A stretch of 59,673 nucleotides of DNA from Clostridia bacterium (lineage in GTDB: Bacteria > Bacillota > DSM-521 > Neomoorellales > SLTJ01), in contig JANLFO010000006.1 in the NCBI GenBank assembly GCA_024653205.1, forward strand, positions 1-59,673, given 5' to 3'. Below, piece after piece: positions 53,132 through 59,673 of this stretch. Both the position numbers and the translations under genes were made by a program. Numbering within the stretch: position 1 is the stretch's first letter; each line of letters opens with the position of its first letter. The notes under the pieces were generated by a model, which did no database searches, was not told the DNA's origin, and saw only the letters and a list, made by a program, of their open reading frames with translations.

Positions 53132-53554
53132 CTAGGTTTTGCCAGCCGGGGCGATTACCGCTTCCGCCGTCTCTACCACCAGGCGGGCGTCTCGGTAGGC
53201 CCGCTCCGCGTCCCGGCGGGTGTACTCCTCGGTGGGAATGAAGTCCACGTCGCCGTAGAAGGCGAACTCGCGTTCCTTGCGCAGCCACTTGGAGATGGTC
53301 GCCAGCTTCTGGGCCCGCCGGGCCGCCACCGGCGGCAAGCGGTCTTTGAACTCCACCACCAGGCCGCCGACGTCGTGCTGCTTGGGCGGCTCCACCCCGA
53401 TCTGGCGCAGGAGGCCCTTAAGCGCCAGCTCTACCACCTCCTGGGCCTCGCGCACCACGTCGGAATAGGCCTCCTCGGCCAGTAGGACCTCGAGGACCTT
53501 TAGGCGCTTCTTGCACTTCTCCAGGTAGCTCTGGGCCAGGGTGCGGTTGGTCAT
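53132..53554 (-). CDS. HEPN-domain protein of a HEPN/MNT toxin-antitoxin pair
   Basis: A 140-residue helical protein: SYLEKCKKRLKVLEVLL, then VVREAQEVVELALKGLLRQIG and PPKQHDVGGL. The last two stretches match HEPN proteins (nucleotidyltransferase partners), the second helix pair carrying the conserved Arg and His-containing segment. HEPN partners of MNT proteins are usually RNases (toxins) silenced by adenylylation. It overlaps the MNT stop by four bases, a typical coupled order of antitoxin then toxin. Confidence 0.85.
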   Translation of the reverse strand: MTNRTLAQSYLEKCKKRLKVLEVLLAEEAYSDVVREAQEVVELALKGLLRQIGVEPPKQHDVGGLVVEFKDRLPPVAARRAQKLATISKWLRKEREFAFYGDVDFIPTEEYTRRDAERAYRDARLVVETAEAVIAPAGKT

Positions 53555-54060
53555 ATCTCGAAGACCTCCCCTGGCCTATAGTCCTCCTTGAGCAGCCAGT
53601 ACCAGGCGCCGCCCCGGCGCACCCTTTTCGCCCCCAGTTCCTTTAGTCGCTTCCGCAACCGGGCGAGATACCCGGCCAGGAAGCCGTCCCGGTCGTAGAG
53701 GAGGCGGGCGTCCTCGACCATATCCAGGAACAGGAGGCTGCCGGCCGCCACTTCCTCCGGGGTCTTGAACACCGGGTTCACCACCGTGTCCACCCCGGCG
53801 GTGGCCGCTTGGGCCAGGGCCGGCGCCAGGCGCGCCTCTACGGCGGAGAACTCCCGTACCCGGGCCAGCCGGCCCCGGGGAAGGCCGGCTGCCACCACCA
53901 GCAGGTCGATATCCGAATCGAAGCGCGGCGTCCCGCGTCCCACGGAGCCGAAGACGGCCAGAGACACCAGCCGTTCGCCGTAGACTTCACGCGCCGCCTG
54001 GACTATGGCCTCCAAAAGACGTGCAAACGTGGTTTGCAGCCTGCCGGGCACCCCTTGCAC
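53551..54060 (-). CDS. Minimal nucleotidyltransferase (MNT) antitoxin
   Basis: A 169-residue polymerase-beta-fold nucleotidyltransferase. FGSVGRGTPRFDSDIDLLVV contains the GSxxRG motif and the two catalytic aspartates. Such proteins adenylylate a conserved tyrosine of the HEPN partner to block its RNase. GTG 54060 follows GAAGGGGG. Longer than the minimal ~100-residue MNTs; the C-terminal part is unassigned. Confidence 0.87.
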   Translation of the reverse strand: MQGVPGRLQTTFARLLEAIVQAAREVYGERLVSLAVFGSVGRGTPRFDSDIDLLVVAAGLPRGRLARVREFSAVEARLAPALAQAATAGVDTVVNPVFKTPEEVAAGSLLFLDMVEDARLLYDRDGFLAGYLARLRKRLKELGAKRVRRGGAWYWLLKEDYRPGEVFEI

Positions 54061-54238
54061 CCCCCTTCATTTTAACAAAACGGGCGGGCAGGAGCCAGAC
54101 AACTTCCGCCTCAGTCTCGACGAGCATATCCGAGTCTCATTTGGCGAGGGCAGACTGCTTCGGTGCCGGCCCGAAGGGGCTCCCTGCGGAACAAGTCTAT
54201 ACGCCTTTCCGTCCAAGAACACAGAGGAAGCAATTATT

Positions 54239-54288
54239 GGGAGGTGCCGGCGGGGTGGGCAAAATGGTGAAAGCGAAGGCCGGTTCGC
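54239..54288 (+). repeat. Direct repeat unit A
   Basis: GGGAGGTGCC and, 25 bases after the first G, ATGGTGAAAGCGAAG then GGTTCGC. Shares about 50 bases with unit B, 206 bases away. Confidence 0.65.
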
Positions 54289-54444
54289 ACGCAGCGGCGG
54301 CCGTTGTTCTTTTTGTGGTTTTGGCCCGGCCCAAGTTCGGCTTCGATCCCCGGGAGGCAAGGTATTTAGTGAGCGAAACCTACCCGGAACCCCCGGCGCG
54401 ACCGCAAGCGTCAATGTGGTAGGAACCATTGTGAACAACCTGCT

Positions 54445-54494
54445 GGGAGGCGCCGCAGTGCTGGCAAAGATGGCGAGAGCGAAGGTGGGTTCGC
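54445..54494 (+). repeat. Direct repeat unit B
   Basis: GGGAGGCGCC and, at the same 25-base offset, ATGGCGAGAGCGAAG then GGTTCGC. A diverged copy of unit A. Confidence 0.65.
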
Positions 54495-54580
54495 GCCTGG
54501 GGCGGGTCGCCTGGGCGATTTCTTCCGGCGCCTGCTGTGGCGCCGCTAACCAAACACCGACTAAGGGGGCGACGGGTGCT

Positions 54581-56266
54581 GTGGCTACAAGGAGCTTTGG
54601 GTTTACCGTGGCGGCGAGAAAGGCGGCGTTAACGTTAGGGGTACTGTTAGTGTTATCCATCGTCCTTGCTTCACCCGGCGGCCCGGCGCGCGCGGCCGAT
54701 CTGGCGGCGCCGGAGGTGGGCGACCTGGCAAGGGTGGATTTTGCCCGCTCCGACACCGAGTTCCGGCCGCTCTTCCCCGATCTGGAGGAGGACCGGGAGA
54801 AGATTAAGCGCCTGCTGGAGCTCTACCGGCAGGCCCTGGCCGCCCTGGGGCCGGAATCTACTCTTGCCCAGGAACTGGGAGAGAACCAGCCCGCTCTTTG
54901 GTTCCTGAACCGGGTAAGGCTGACCCTTCGGGACGGGGGTTGCATCACCCTGATTCTCTACCAGGGGGTCATTATCTGCCCGGAAGACGGCGACCGCTGC
55001 TACCGGGTAACCGATCCCCAGGTGAGCCGGGAACTGGAAGAATTGGCCCTGAGCTACTTCGTGCCGGCCCAAGGGGTACGGGTGAGTGCCTCGCAACTGC
55101 GGATGGGCCAGCCGGTCACGGTTAGCTCGGACGTGGCCCGGGCCAAGGAAGCCCATATCCTGATTATGCCCAGCTACTCGCCTATGACCATCCCTTCGGC
55201 GCCCTACCCCTACCCGGTGCCCGAGGCCATCCTGATCGCCACCGTGCCGGTAGAGCGCGACCGCTTCACTTACACCTTTACTCTGACCGAAACCCTGGGC
55301 ACCAAATTAGACGGCTCGCCCGGCCGCCTGGGGCCCGGCGCGTGGTTGCTGGTGGTACAAAGCGGCAGCCAGACCATGGTGCCGGTCAGCATCCTGCCGG
55401 AAGAGGCCTGGGAACCGCAGGCAGTAGGGTACTGTGGCGGTCGCGTGTTCGTCTGGACCGCCGGCGAGGGGCTGCATGAGGGCCGCCGGAGTTCTCCGGC
55501 GGATCAGCCCCTGCTGATCGGGGAGGCCCGCTGGGGCAGCCCGGTTACCCACGTCAGCCCGGGCTTCCTGCGGGACTGGCTGGGGGTGGCGGTGACCGAG
55601 CTCGCGCCCGGCCGGTGGCGCCTGGGCCGGGCGGAGCTCAACCTCACCGTGGCCTTGGGCGACGATAAGGCCCGGGTCAACGGCACCATGCTCGACCTGG
55701 GAGGAACCGTGCGGCAGGTCGGCGGCACGGCGAGGCTGCCCTGGACCGAACTGGGGCGCTTCTTCGGCTACCGCGTGCAGTGGCGGGGGCCGGAAACGGC
55801 GGTCTTCCTGCGCGGCCTGGACCGGGTTCCGCCGGAGCTGGAAAGGGCGCTGGCGGCAGCGCAAGTCGGCGTCGTTCGCCGGGGCCGGGCGGTCACCCTC
55901 ACTCTGGACGGGAAAAAGCTGGACCTCGGCAACCACCAAGCCTACCTGGACCCCGGGCAGGGGCGGGTAATGGTGCCGCTCAGGGCCACGGTGGCCGCCC
56001 TGGGCGGCCGGGTGGAGTGGTTTGCGGTCCGTCCGGGCTACCGGGAGGCCGATGCGGCCGCCTCCGGGGGTCTTGCTCCTTACGGCGAGGAGGTAACCGC
56101 CTGGGTGGACGTGAGCTGCGGCCAAAGCGTCTGGCGGCTCTACCTGACCTCAGCGGAGAGTGGACCCGCCGTAGTGGTTCCCCTGCGGGAGCTGGCCGCA
56201 GCCCTGGGGTTCGATCTCCTGTGGGACGCGCCGAGGGCAACAGCGGATTTGCGCCCGGCAAGGTAG
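54581..56266 (+). CDS. Exported protein with copper-amine-oxidase-N-like repeats
   Basis: About 561 residues. A basic start and hydrophobic stretch (LTLGVLLVLSIVLASPGG then ARAADL) form a signal peptide. The middle is novel to me; the C-terminal half has two units of the copper amine oxidase N-terminal-like domain, a stalk-like module common in Clostridia: VMVPLRATVAALGGRVEW and VVVPLRELAAALGFDLLWD are its signature. No enzyme domain is visible. GTG 54581 (with AAGGGGG upstream) or GTG 54608 is the probable start; the frame runs further upstream without evidence of coding. It likely sits in the cell wall. Confidence 0.72.
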   Translation: MATRSFGFTVAARKAALTLGVLLVLSIVLASPGGPARAADLAAPEVGDLARVDFARSDTEFRPLFPDLEEDREKIKRLLELYRQALAALGPESTLAQELGENQPALWFLNRVRLTLRDGGCITLILYQGVIICPEDGDRCYRVTDPQVSRELEELALSYFVPAQGVRVSASQLRMGQPVTVSSDVARAKEAHILIMPSYSPMTIPSAPYPYPVPEAILIATVPVERDRFTYTFTLTETLGTKLDGSPGRLGPGAWLLVVQSGSQTMVPVSILPEEAWEPQAVGYCGGRVFVWTAGEGLHEGRRSSPADQPLLIGEARWGSPVTHVSPGFLRDWLGVAVTELAPGRWRLGRAELNLTVALGDDKARVNGTMLDLGGTVRQVGGTARLPWTELGRFFGYRVQWRGPETAVFLRGLDRVPPELERALAAAQVGVVRRGRAVTLTLDGKKLDLGNHQAYLDPGQGRVMVPLRATVAALGGRVEWFAVRPGYREADAAASGGLAPYGEEVTAWVDVSCGQSVWRLYLTSAESGPAVVVPLRELAAALGFDLLWDAPRATADLRPAR

Positions 56267-56304
56267 GGATCGCTCCTGGCGCCCGGGAAAATACGAAAGT
56301 CAGA

Positions 56305-58158
56305 TCAGTCCGGAGAAAGAGCGGTCTGGTAGCGCACGCTAAGCCTCCCCTCCTTATCCAGGCGCAGCTCGACGCCGGTTTCCTCCCGGTCAAAGCGGTG
56401 AGTGCAACTACCTATCTGAACCCTCGCGTTTTCCCTGGCCAGGCCGATGCGCGCGGCGGCGCTGGCCGGCAGGACTACCGTAGTCTCGATGCCGGCCGGA
56501 GAGCCCAGTTCGCCTACCGCCACGTCTCCTCCCGCCCTTATCTCGCCGCCCCGGTACGCCCCGCGGACGATCACTTTCTTTCCCGCGCGGACCGAGCAGT
56601 TGTAGCATCCCTTGCCCAAAATTCTAATGTTACCGGTGGCAACCAGGACGGACCCCAGGGCGTAGCGCAGCACCAGGTCGGCGTCGTCGCCGGGAGCGTG
56701 CCAGTAAGGCTGATCAAGGAATTCCTTTATCTTTTCTCGAAGATCCCGCAGGGTTTCCAGTTCCCTAACACTCAGAGGGGAAACGATGAAATGGCTTTCC
56801 ATCTCGCGTAGCAACGGTGCCAGGGGCTCCGGGAGCATTTCCGGCGGCAGCGCCTTTATACTCTTGTCCAGGGCCTGAACCAAGAGAGGCAGACGTTGGA
56901 ACCTCTTTTCCAGTAGGAGAAGCAGGAGCGGGCCTATGCCTGCCTTGAGGTCCGCGGTCTTGAACGCCGGGTTGGCCGTGACCTGCTCCATGGCGGCGAC
57001 TATATTGGCGACCTCGCGGTGGAGGTTTTCCAGCCGGGGGCGAATTTCGCCAAAGAAAGCCGCGTTGCCGCCGGCGACTACCGCGGAGGACAGGACGTTA
57101 CCGGCCACCACTACTGTGGCTCCACCCTCAATGGTGGCGGAAGCCACCTGCCCGAGTATCTCCACCCGCCCGGTAGCCTTCACCTCCATGCCCTCCTGCA
57201 CGCTTCCCCGGATACGCACGTCGCCCTGGAAGAAAACATTGCCACATCTGAGGTCAACGTCGCCCGGATGCTCCAGCACGGGCAATATCCCCAGCCGGAC
57301 CGCCTTGCGCAGCCGTTGAAGGTAGGGCCGTCCTGCCTGGATGGCCACGGCTTCCAGCCCGTCCGCGCTTATCTCCACACCCGGGCCCGGCAGCAACTGG
57401 AAATCCGGGGGCTCCGGCGGAGCCAGCACCGCCCCGTAAACGTCGCGTCCCGGCCGTCCGGGGCTTGGGGGTATCTTCCTGGCCAGCACGCAGCCGGGGG
57501 CCGCGGAGGTGAAGGAAAAGCGGCGGCGAAAATCCACTTTTTCCTCCGGATCGGCCTCTACCGGCACTTTCTCTGCCTGGGAAAAGAAAACTTCCAGGCG
57601 AGCCGGCTCCCCCGGAACCGGCGGCGTACCGCGGGCCACGGTGAATTCTCCTCCGTCCTCGGTTCGCGCGGCCTGCTCGCAGGCCTGCCAGTCGACGCCG
57701 TAACAGATTCCCCGGCGGCGCAGTTCCTCGAGGAGCTCCTCCAGGGTCAGCGGCGGGCTTCTTAGCTCGCGCGTATGGGGAACGATCTTAAGCTGGGCCG
57801 CCGGCGGGAGGTCGGGTATCTCCCGCCGGTATACCACCTGCGGCCGCACGACGAGCTTGGCCGCATGACCGTTGGGCGCGACCTCCAGGCGCCAGCTTCC
57901 CGGGCTTTGGTCAACCAGAGGCCGGAGTTCGATTGCGTCCTCCTGCTTCACCGGGGTGGGCCCTTCCCGGAGCACGCCGTTGACCAGCAGTTCCACCCCG
58001 TCGGCGGGCACCAGCACCGGGTAAGGACCGTCCGGCGGGTGCACCACCCGCACCTTCCCGTCCTCTACCCAGGCCAAGGGCATGGCCGATGACTCTGGTC
58101 CGGCCAAGGGAAACTGTGGCGCCTGAGGCGCTTTTGGCGTCTCGCTACTGGCCACCAC
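56305..58158 (-). CDS. fapA: FapA (DUF342) family protein
   Basis: A 617-residue FapA-like protein (flagellar assembly protein A). VNGVLREGP and PPVPGEPARLEVFF open it; PGRDVYGAVL, GNVFFQGDVRIRGSVQEGMEVKATGRVEILG and VVVAGNVLSSAVVAGG make the right-handed beta-helix typical of the family, and a helical arm and second helix repeat follow (GKGCYNCSVRAGKKVIVRG, YRGGEIRAGGDVAVGELGS). Role in motility or sporulation is only suspected. GTG 58158 overlaps the end of the STAS frame by fourteen bases. Confidence 0.9.
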   Translation of the reverse strand: MVASSETPKAPQAPQFPLAGPESSAMPLAWVEDGKVRVVHPPDGPYPVLVPADGVELLVNGVLREGPTPVKQEDAIELRPLVDQSPGSWRLEVAPNGHAAKLVVRPQVVYRREIPDLPPAAQLKIVPHTRELRSPPLTLEELLEELRRRGICYGVDWQACEQAARTEDGGEFTVARGTPPVPGEPARLEVFFSQAEKVPVEADPEEKVDFRRRFSFTSAAPGCVLARKIPPSPGRPGRDVYGAVLAPPEPPDFQLLPGPGVEISADGLEAVAIQAGRPYLQRLRKAVRLGILPVLEHPGDVDLRCGNVFFQGDVRIRGSVQEGMEVKATGRVEILGQVASATIEGGATVVVAGNVLSSAVVAGGNAAFFGEIRPRLENLHREVANIVAAMEQVTANPAFKTADLKAGIGPLLLLLLEKRFQRLPLLVQALDKSIKALPPEMLPEPLAPLLREMESHFIVSPLSVRELETLRDLREKIKEFLDQPYWHAPGDDADLVLRYALGSVLVATGNIRILGKGCYNCSVRAGKKVIVRGAYRGGEIRAGGDVAVGELGSPAGIETTVVLPASAAARIGLARENARVQIGSCTHRFDREETGVELRLDKEGRLSVRYQTALSPD

Positions 58159-58435
58159 CGGACCCTTCCTTCCTCTCCCTGGCTCTTCTTTCCATGGTCT
58201 CGAGTACGCTAAAAACCCCTATAAGGTCCAAGCTTTCCTTGATCTCCGGCGGCAGGGAGGCGAGCCGCAAGATTTGTCCCCGGGAGAAGAGGCGCTCGGC
58301 GGCGCGCAGGATGGCCCCCGCACCGGAAGAATCGAGGAATTCCAGGAGGCCTAGATCGAGTTCAACGGTAGGGGAGGGTCTACGCCGGGAAAAAGGTGCA
58401 CGGTATAGTTCTGCGATAAGGGCGCCTCGGTGCGA
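58145..58435 (-). pseudogene. C-terminal remnant of a STAS-domain protein
   Basis: The reading frame ending at 58145 gives SPTVELDLGLLEFLDSSGAG then ILRAAERLFSRGQILRL and LDLIGVFSVL, the C-terminal half of an anti-sigma-factor antagonist-like STAS domain, with the conserved Ser in LDSSG. The N-terminal half (beta strands 1-2) is missing and no start codon fits; an in-frame TGA lies close upstream. It may be a decayed gene, or its N-terminus may be on the far side of a frameshift. Confidence 0.65.
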
Positions 58436-58560
58436 AGGCCCAGCTCAATGGTGCTGAGCACGAGGATTTCGGCCGGGTAGGAACGGCCGTCGCCGGCCGT
58501 AAGTTCGATGCTTACCGGCCGCGGCAGCACGCGCCGCAGGGGCCCTCCGCAAGCATTTCC
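58351..58560 (-). pseudogene. Short PilZ-like fragment
   Basis: Another minus-strand frame here reads RRVLPRPVSIELTAGDGRSY then ILVLSTIELGLRTE, which has the look of a PilZ c-di-GMP receptor domain but lacks a full length and is frameshifted on both sides relative to the HD-GYP and STAS frames. The assignment is weak. Confidence 0.3.
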
Positions 58561-59253
58561 TCCGCTGCCCGCACCCGCTGCTGCTGCACCGCCCGCAGGT
58601 AAAGGGCCGCCGGATGAGAAAACGTGTCCAGGTACGCCAGCCACCTTTTCTCCTCTTGCAGGACCACTTTTGTGCCGGCAGCGGCAGCGTGGCTTTCGGC
58701 CAGCCAGTAGGGTTTTGCCGCCAGAGCCCGGACCAGCTTCGGGTCGAACTGGGTGCCGGCGCAGGCGCTAACCTCGGCCAGAGCCCGGCCCCAGTTCTTT
58801 TCTCGCTGGTAGGGGCGGCGGTCGGTCATGGCGGCCAGGGCATCGGCCAGGATCAGAATCCGCGCCGGCAGAGGCAACTCCGGTCCGGGGCAGCCAAGGT
58901 ATCCTTTCCCGTCCCAGCGCTCGTGGTGCAGGCGGATCAGGTCGAGGATAAGGGGGGTCCTGCTGGCCGGTGGCGGCGAGCATCGCGGCGCCCCAGGCCG
59001 GGTGCCGCTTCATCTCTTCCCACTCGGCGGCCGAAAGCGGTCCGGGCTTGTTGAGAATATGGGTGCCGATTCTTATCTTGCCCAGGTCGTGGAGCAGGGC
59101 TGCGCAAAGGAGCACTTCACAGGTGGTCGCTTCCAGCCCCAGTTCGGCGGCCATATGTAGGGCCAGGTTCGCCACGTTTAGGCTGTGGCGAAAGAGGTCC
59201 TCGCTGTGCGCCCTGATCTTTTCGAGGAAGTAGCTAACCGTTTCCCATTCCAT
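58512..59253 (-). pseudogene. HD-GYP phosphodiesterase gene interrupted by a frameshift
   Basis: ATG 59253 (after GAGGAGCGG) begins a frame with HSLNVANLALHMAAELGL, LLHDLGKIRIGTHILNKPG and EMKRHPAWGAAML, the HD part of an HD-GYP domain that hydrolyses cyclic di-GMP. It then loses its frame in a run of six G on the plus strand (58952-58957); removing one base continues it as LILDLIRLHHERWDGKGYLG then ILADALAAMTDRRPY, the GYP part. Metal-binding His and Asp are all present after correction, and the end is at 58512. A c-di-GMP riboswitch lies upstream. A sequencing error cannot be excluded. Confidence 0.8.
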
Positions 59254-59271
59254 AGAGCCGCTCCTCGCGTA

Positions 59272-59309
59272 GAAAAATACAAGCCGGCAGTTATAGGACG
59301 GCTGCCGGC
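59272..59309 (-). terminator. Terminator controlled by the c-di-GMP riboswitch
   Basis: On the minus strand GCCGGCAG and CTGCCGGC form a hairpin (plus 59283-59309), followed by TTGTATTTTT. It lies between the aptamer and the HD-GYP start codon. Confidence 0.82.
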
Positions 59310-59356
59310 AAGACTGGGGCAAGATCTAGAGCTTAATAAGAGCCGCGGCGCTTTCC

Positions 59357-59440
59357 GGCAGCCTGGCGATCATAGCCTTGTAAGGCCGTAGACCCATGGC
59401 TTTGCGTCCTGCCCTTTCGGACAGTTTGCCCTTAGCGGTA
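59357..59440 (-). promoter_or_regulatory. Cyclic di-GMP-I riboswitch (GEMM)
   Basis: Reading the minus strand, all invariant parts are present: GGGCAAA, a stem closed by a GAAA tetraloop (CTGTCC-GAAA-GGGCAG), GACGCAAAGCC, GGGTCTACGG and GGCTATGATCGCCAGGCTGCC's core GGCTATGATCGCC. Followed by a terminator and the HD-GYP gene, so c-di-GMP should control its own degradation. Confidence 0.93.
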
Positions 59441-59673
59441 GCGAGGTTAGCTTTGTCGGGGCAAAGAGTAAAAACTACGGCGGCGGGTGAAATTGTAAGC
59501 CGAACCCGAAGCGCAAGCCCCCTGCGGCGGCAGGAATCCTGGAGGGTTCGCTCCCTTTAATGGGGCTTAAGTCGGTTCGCGGGGGAGTTGTGTGGGGGCC
59601 AGGCTGGGAAACGGGCAGCGAAAGATAGGGCGCACGGGGTTGATTACCTTGGGGGGGGGGGGGGGGGGGGGGG
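59441..59673. other. Window end with a 23-base poly-G tail
   Basis: About 200 bases upstream of the riboswitch without recognisable features, ending in 23 consecutive G (59651-59673). Such tails are a known artefact of two-colour sequencing chemistry, so the contig end is doubtful. Confidence 0.7.

Larger units (their letters stand above)
54061..54580. other. Non-coding leader with a 50-base direct repeat
   Basis: A 520-base gap between two divergent genes. It carries two copies of a block containing an ATG with the same upstream GGGAGG (see the repeat entries). The open frame across it is long only because it is GC-rich; no conserved protein feature was seen. Confidence 0.6.

Noticed and set aside
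52875-53135. Small plus-strand frame in the gap between the DedA and HEPN genes
   Set aside because: No recognisable motif and no clear ribosome site; GC-rich open frames are common here by chance.
54005-54580. Long open frame upstream of 54581 as part of the exported protein
   Set aside because: It would put about 190 residues before a clear signal peptide, and the stretch has the direct repeat and no conserved features.

Overview
The window is about 60 kb of GC-rich, densely coding bacterial chromosome. Several signs point to an anaerobic, probably thermophilic, spore-forming Firmicute of the Clostridia (Moorella/Desulfotomaculum type): a SCIFF peptide with its radical-SAM maturase, a LysM/SleB-type cortex hydrolase, a BpsA branched-polyamine synthase (a thermophile trait), an IscR/IscU system, FdhD, a UGA-encoded selenoprotein and S-layer (SLH) anchoring. 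The taxonomic reading is inference from gene content. No tRNA, rRNA or CRISPR array was seen. The last 23 bases are all G, which looks like a sequencing or assembly artefact.

Layout. 1-510: 3' end of a group II intron with its maturase. 725-3785: TRAP dicarboxylate-type transporter dctPQM. 3854-4241: broken DUF2148 gene. 4455-6303: MarR regulator plus MATE exporter. 6460-8077: SCIFF peptide and maturase. 8138-14727: LysM/M23 peptidase, thioredoxin reductase, spore cortex hydrolase, PgeF, MA-type peptidase, small CBM-like protein and HIT protein. 14848-22698: a sulfur-mobilisation block (iscR, iscU, MoaD/ThiS-like carrier, iscS, ThiF/HesA-like E1, second cysteine desulfurase, cysK, fdhD, mnmA). 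22875-24679: TPP riboswitch, thi4 and a DUF6775-like gene. 24710-32356: Nfu, a soluble chemotaxis-type transducer with an oxidoreductase-like N-terminus, bpsA, murA, HtrA protease and an orphan N6-adenine methyltransferase. 32552-33742: MFS permease.

34092-38386 is an arsenic-type island: small CGPC-like thioredoxin, an Rdx(SelW-like)-DUF2703 fusion read through an in-frame UGA, ACR3 arsenite exporter, ArsR, and an ArsP-type permease. It is followed by a graveyard of truncated genes (DUF169, VapB, VapC) and a second cysK. 40258-43941 is a large S-layer subtilase. 44159-49123 is an RND pump with a TetR regulator and a clear operator. 49145-54060 (minus strand) holds a DUF2889-like protein, an SdpI/SdpR immunity pair, a BON protein, a DedA protein and a HEPN/MNT toxin-antitoxin pair. 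54581-56266 is an exported protein with copper-amine-oxidase-like repeats. The right end (minus strand) is a c-di-GMP-I riboswitch feeding a frameshifted HD-GYP gene, a STAS remnant and fapA.

The most distinctive items are the UGA-interrupted Rdx-DUF2703 selenoprotein within the arsenic island, the sulfur block that pairs Isc components with a ubiquitin-like carrier, an E1 enzyme and cysteine synthase, a SCIFF precursor with five rather than six cysteines, and the c-di-GMP riboswitch upstream of a c-di-GMP phosphodiesterase-type gene that is interrupted at a G6 tract.
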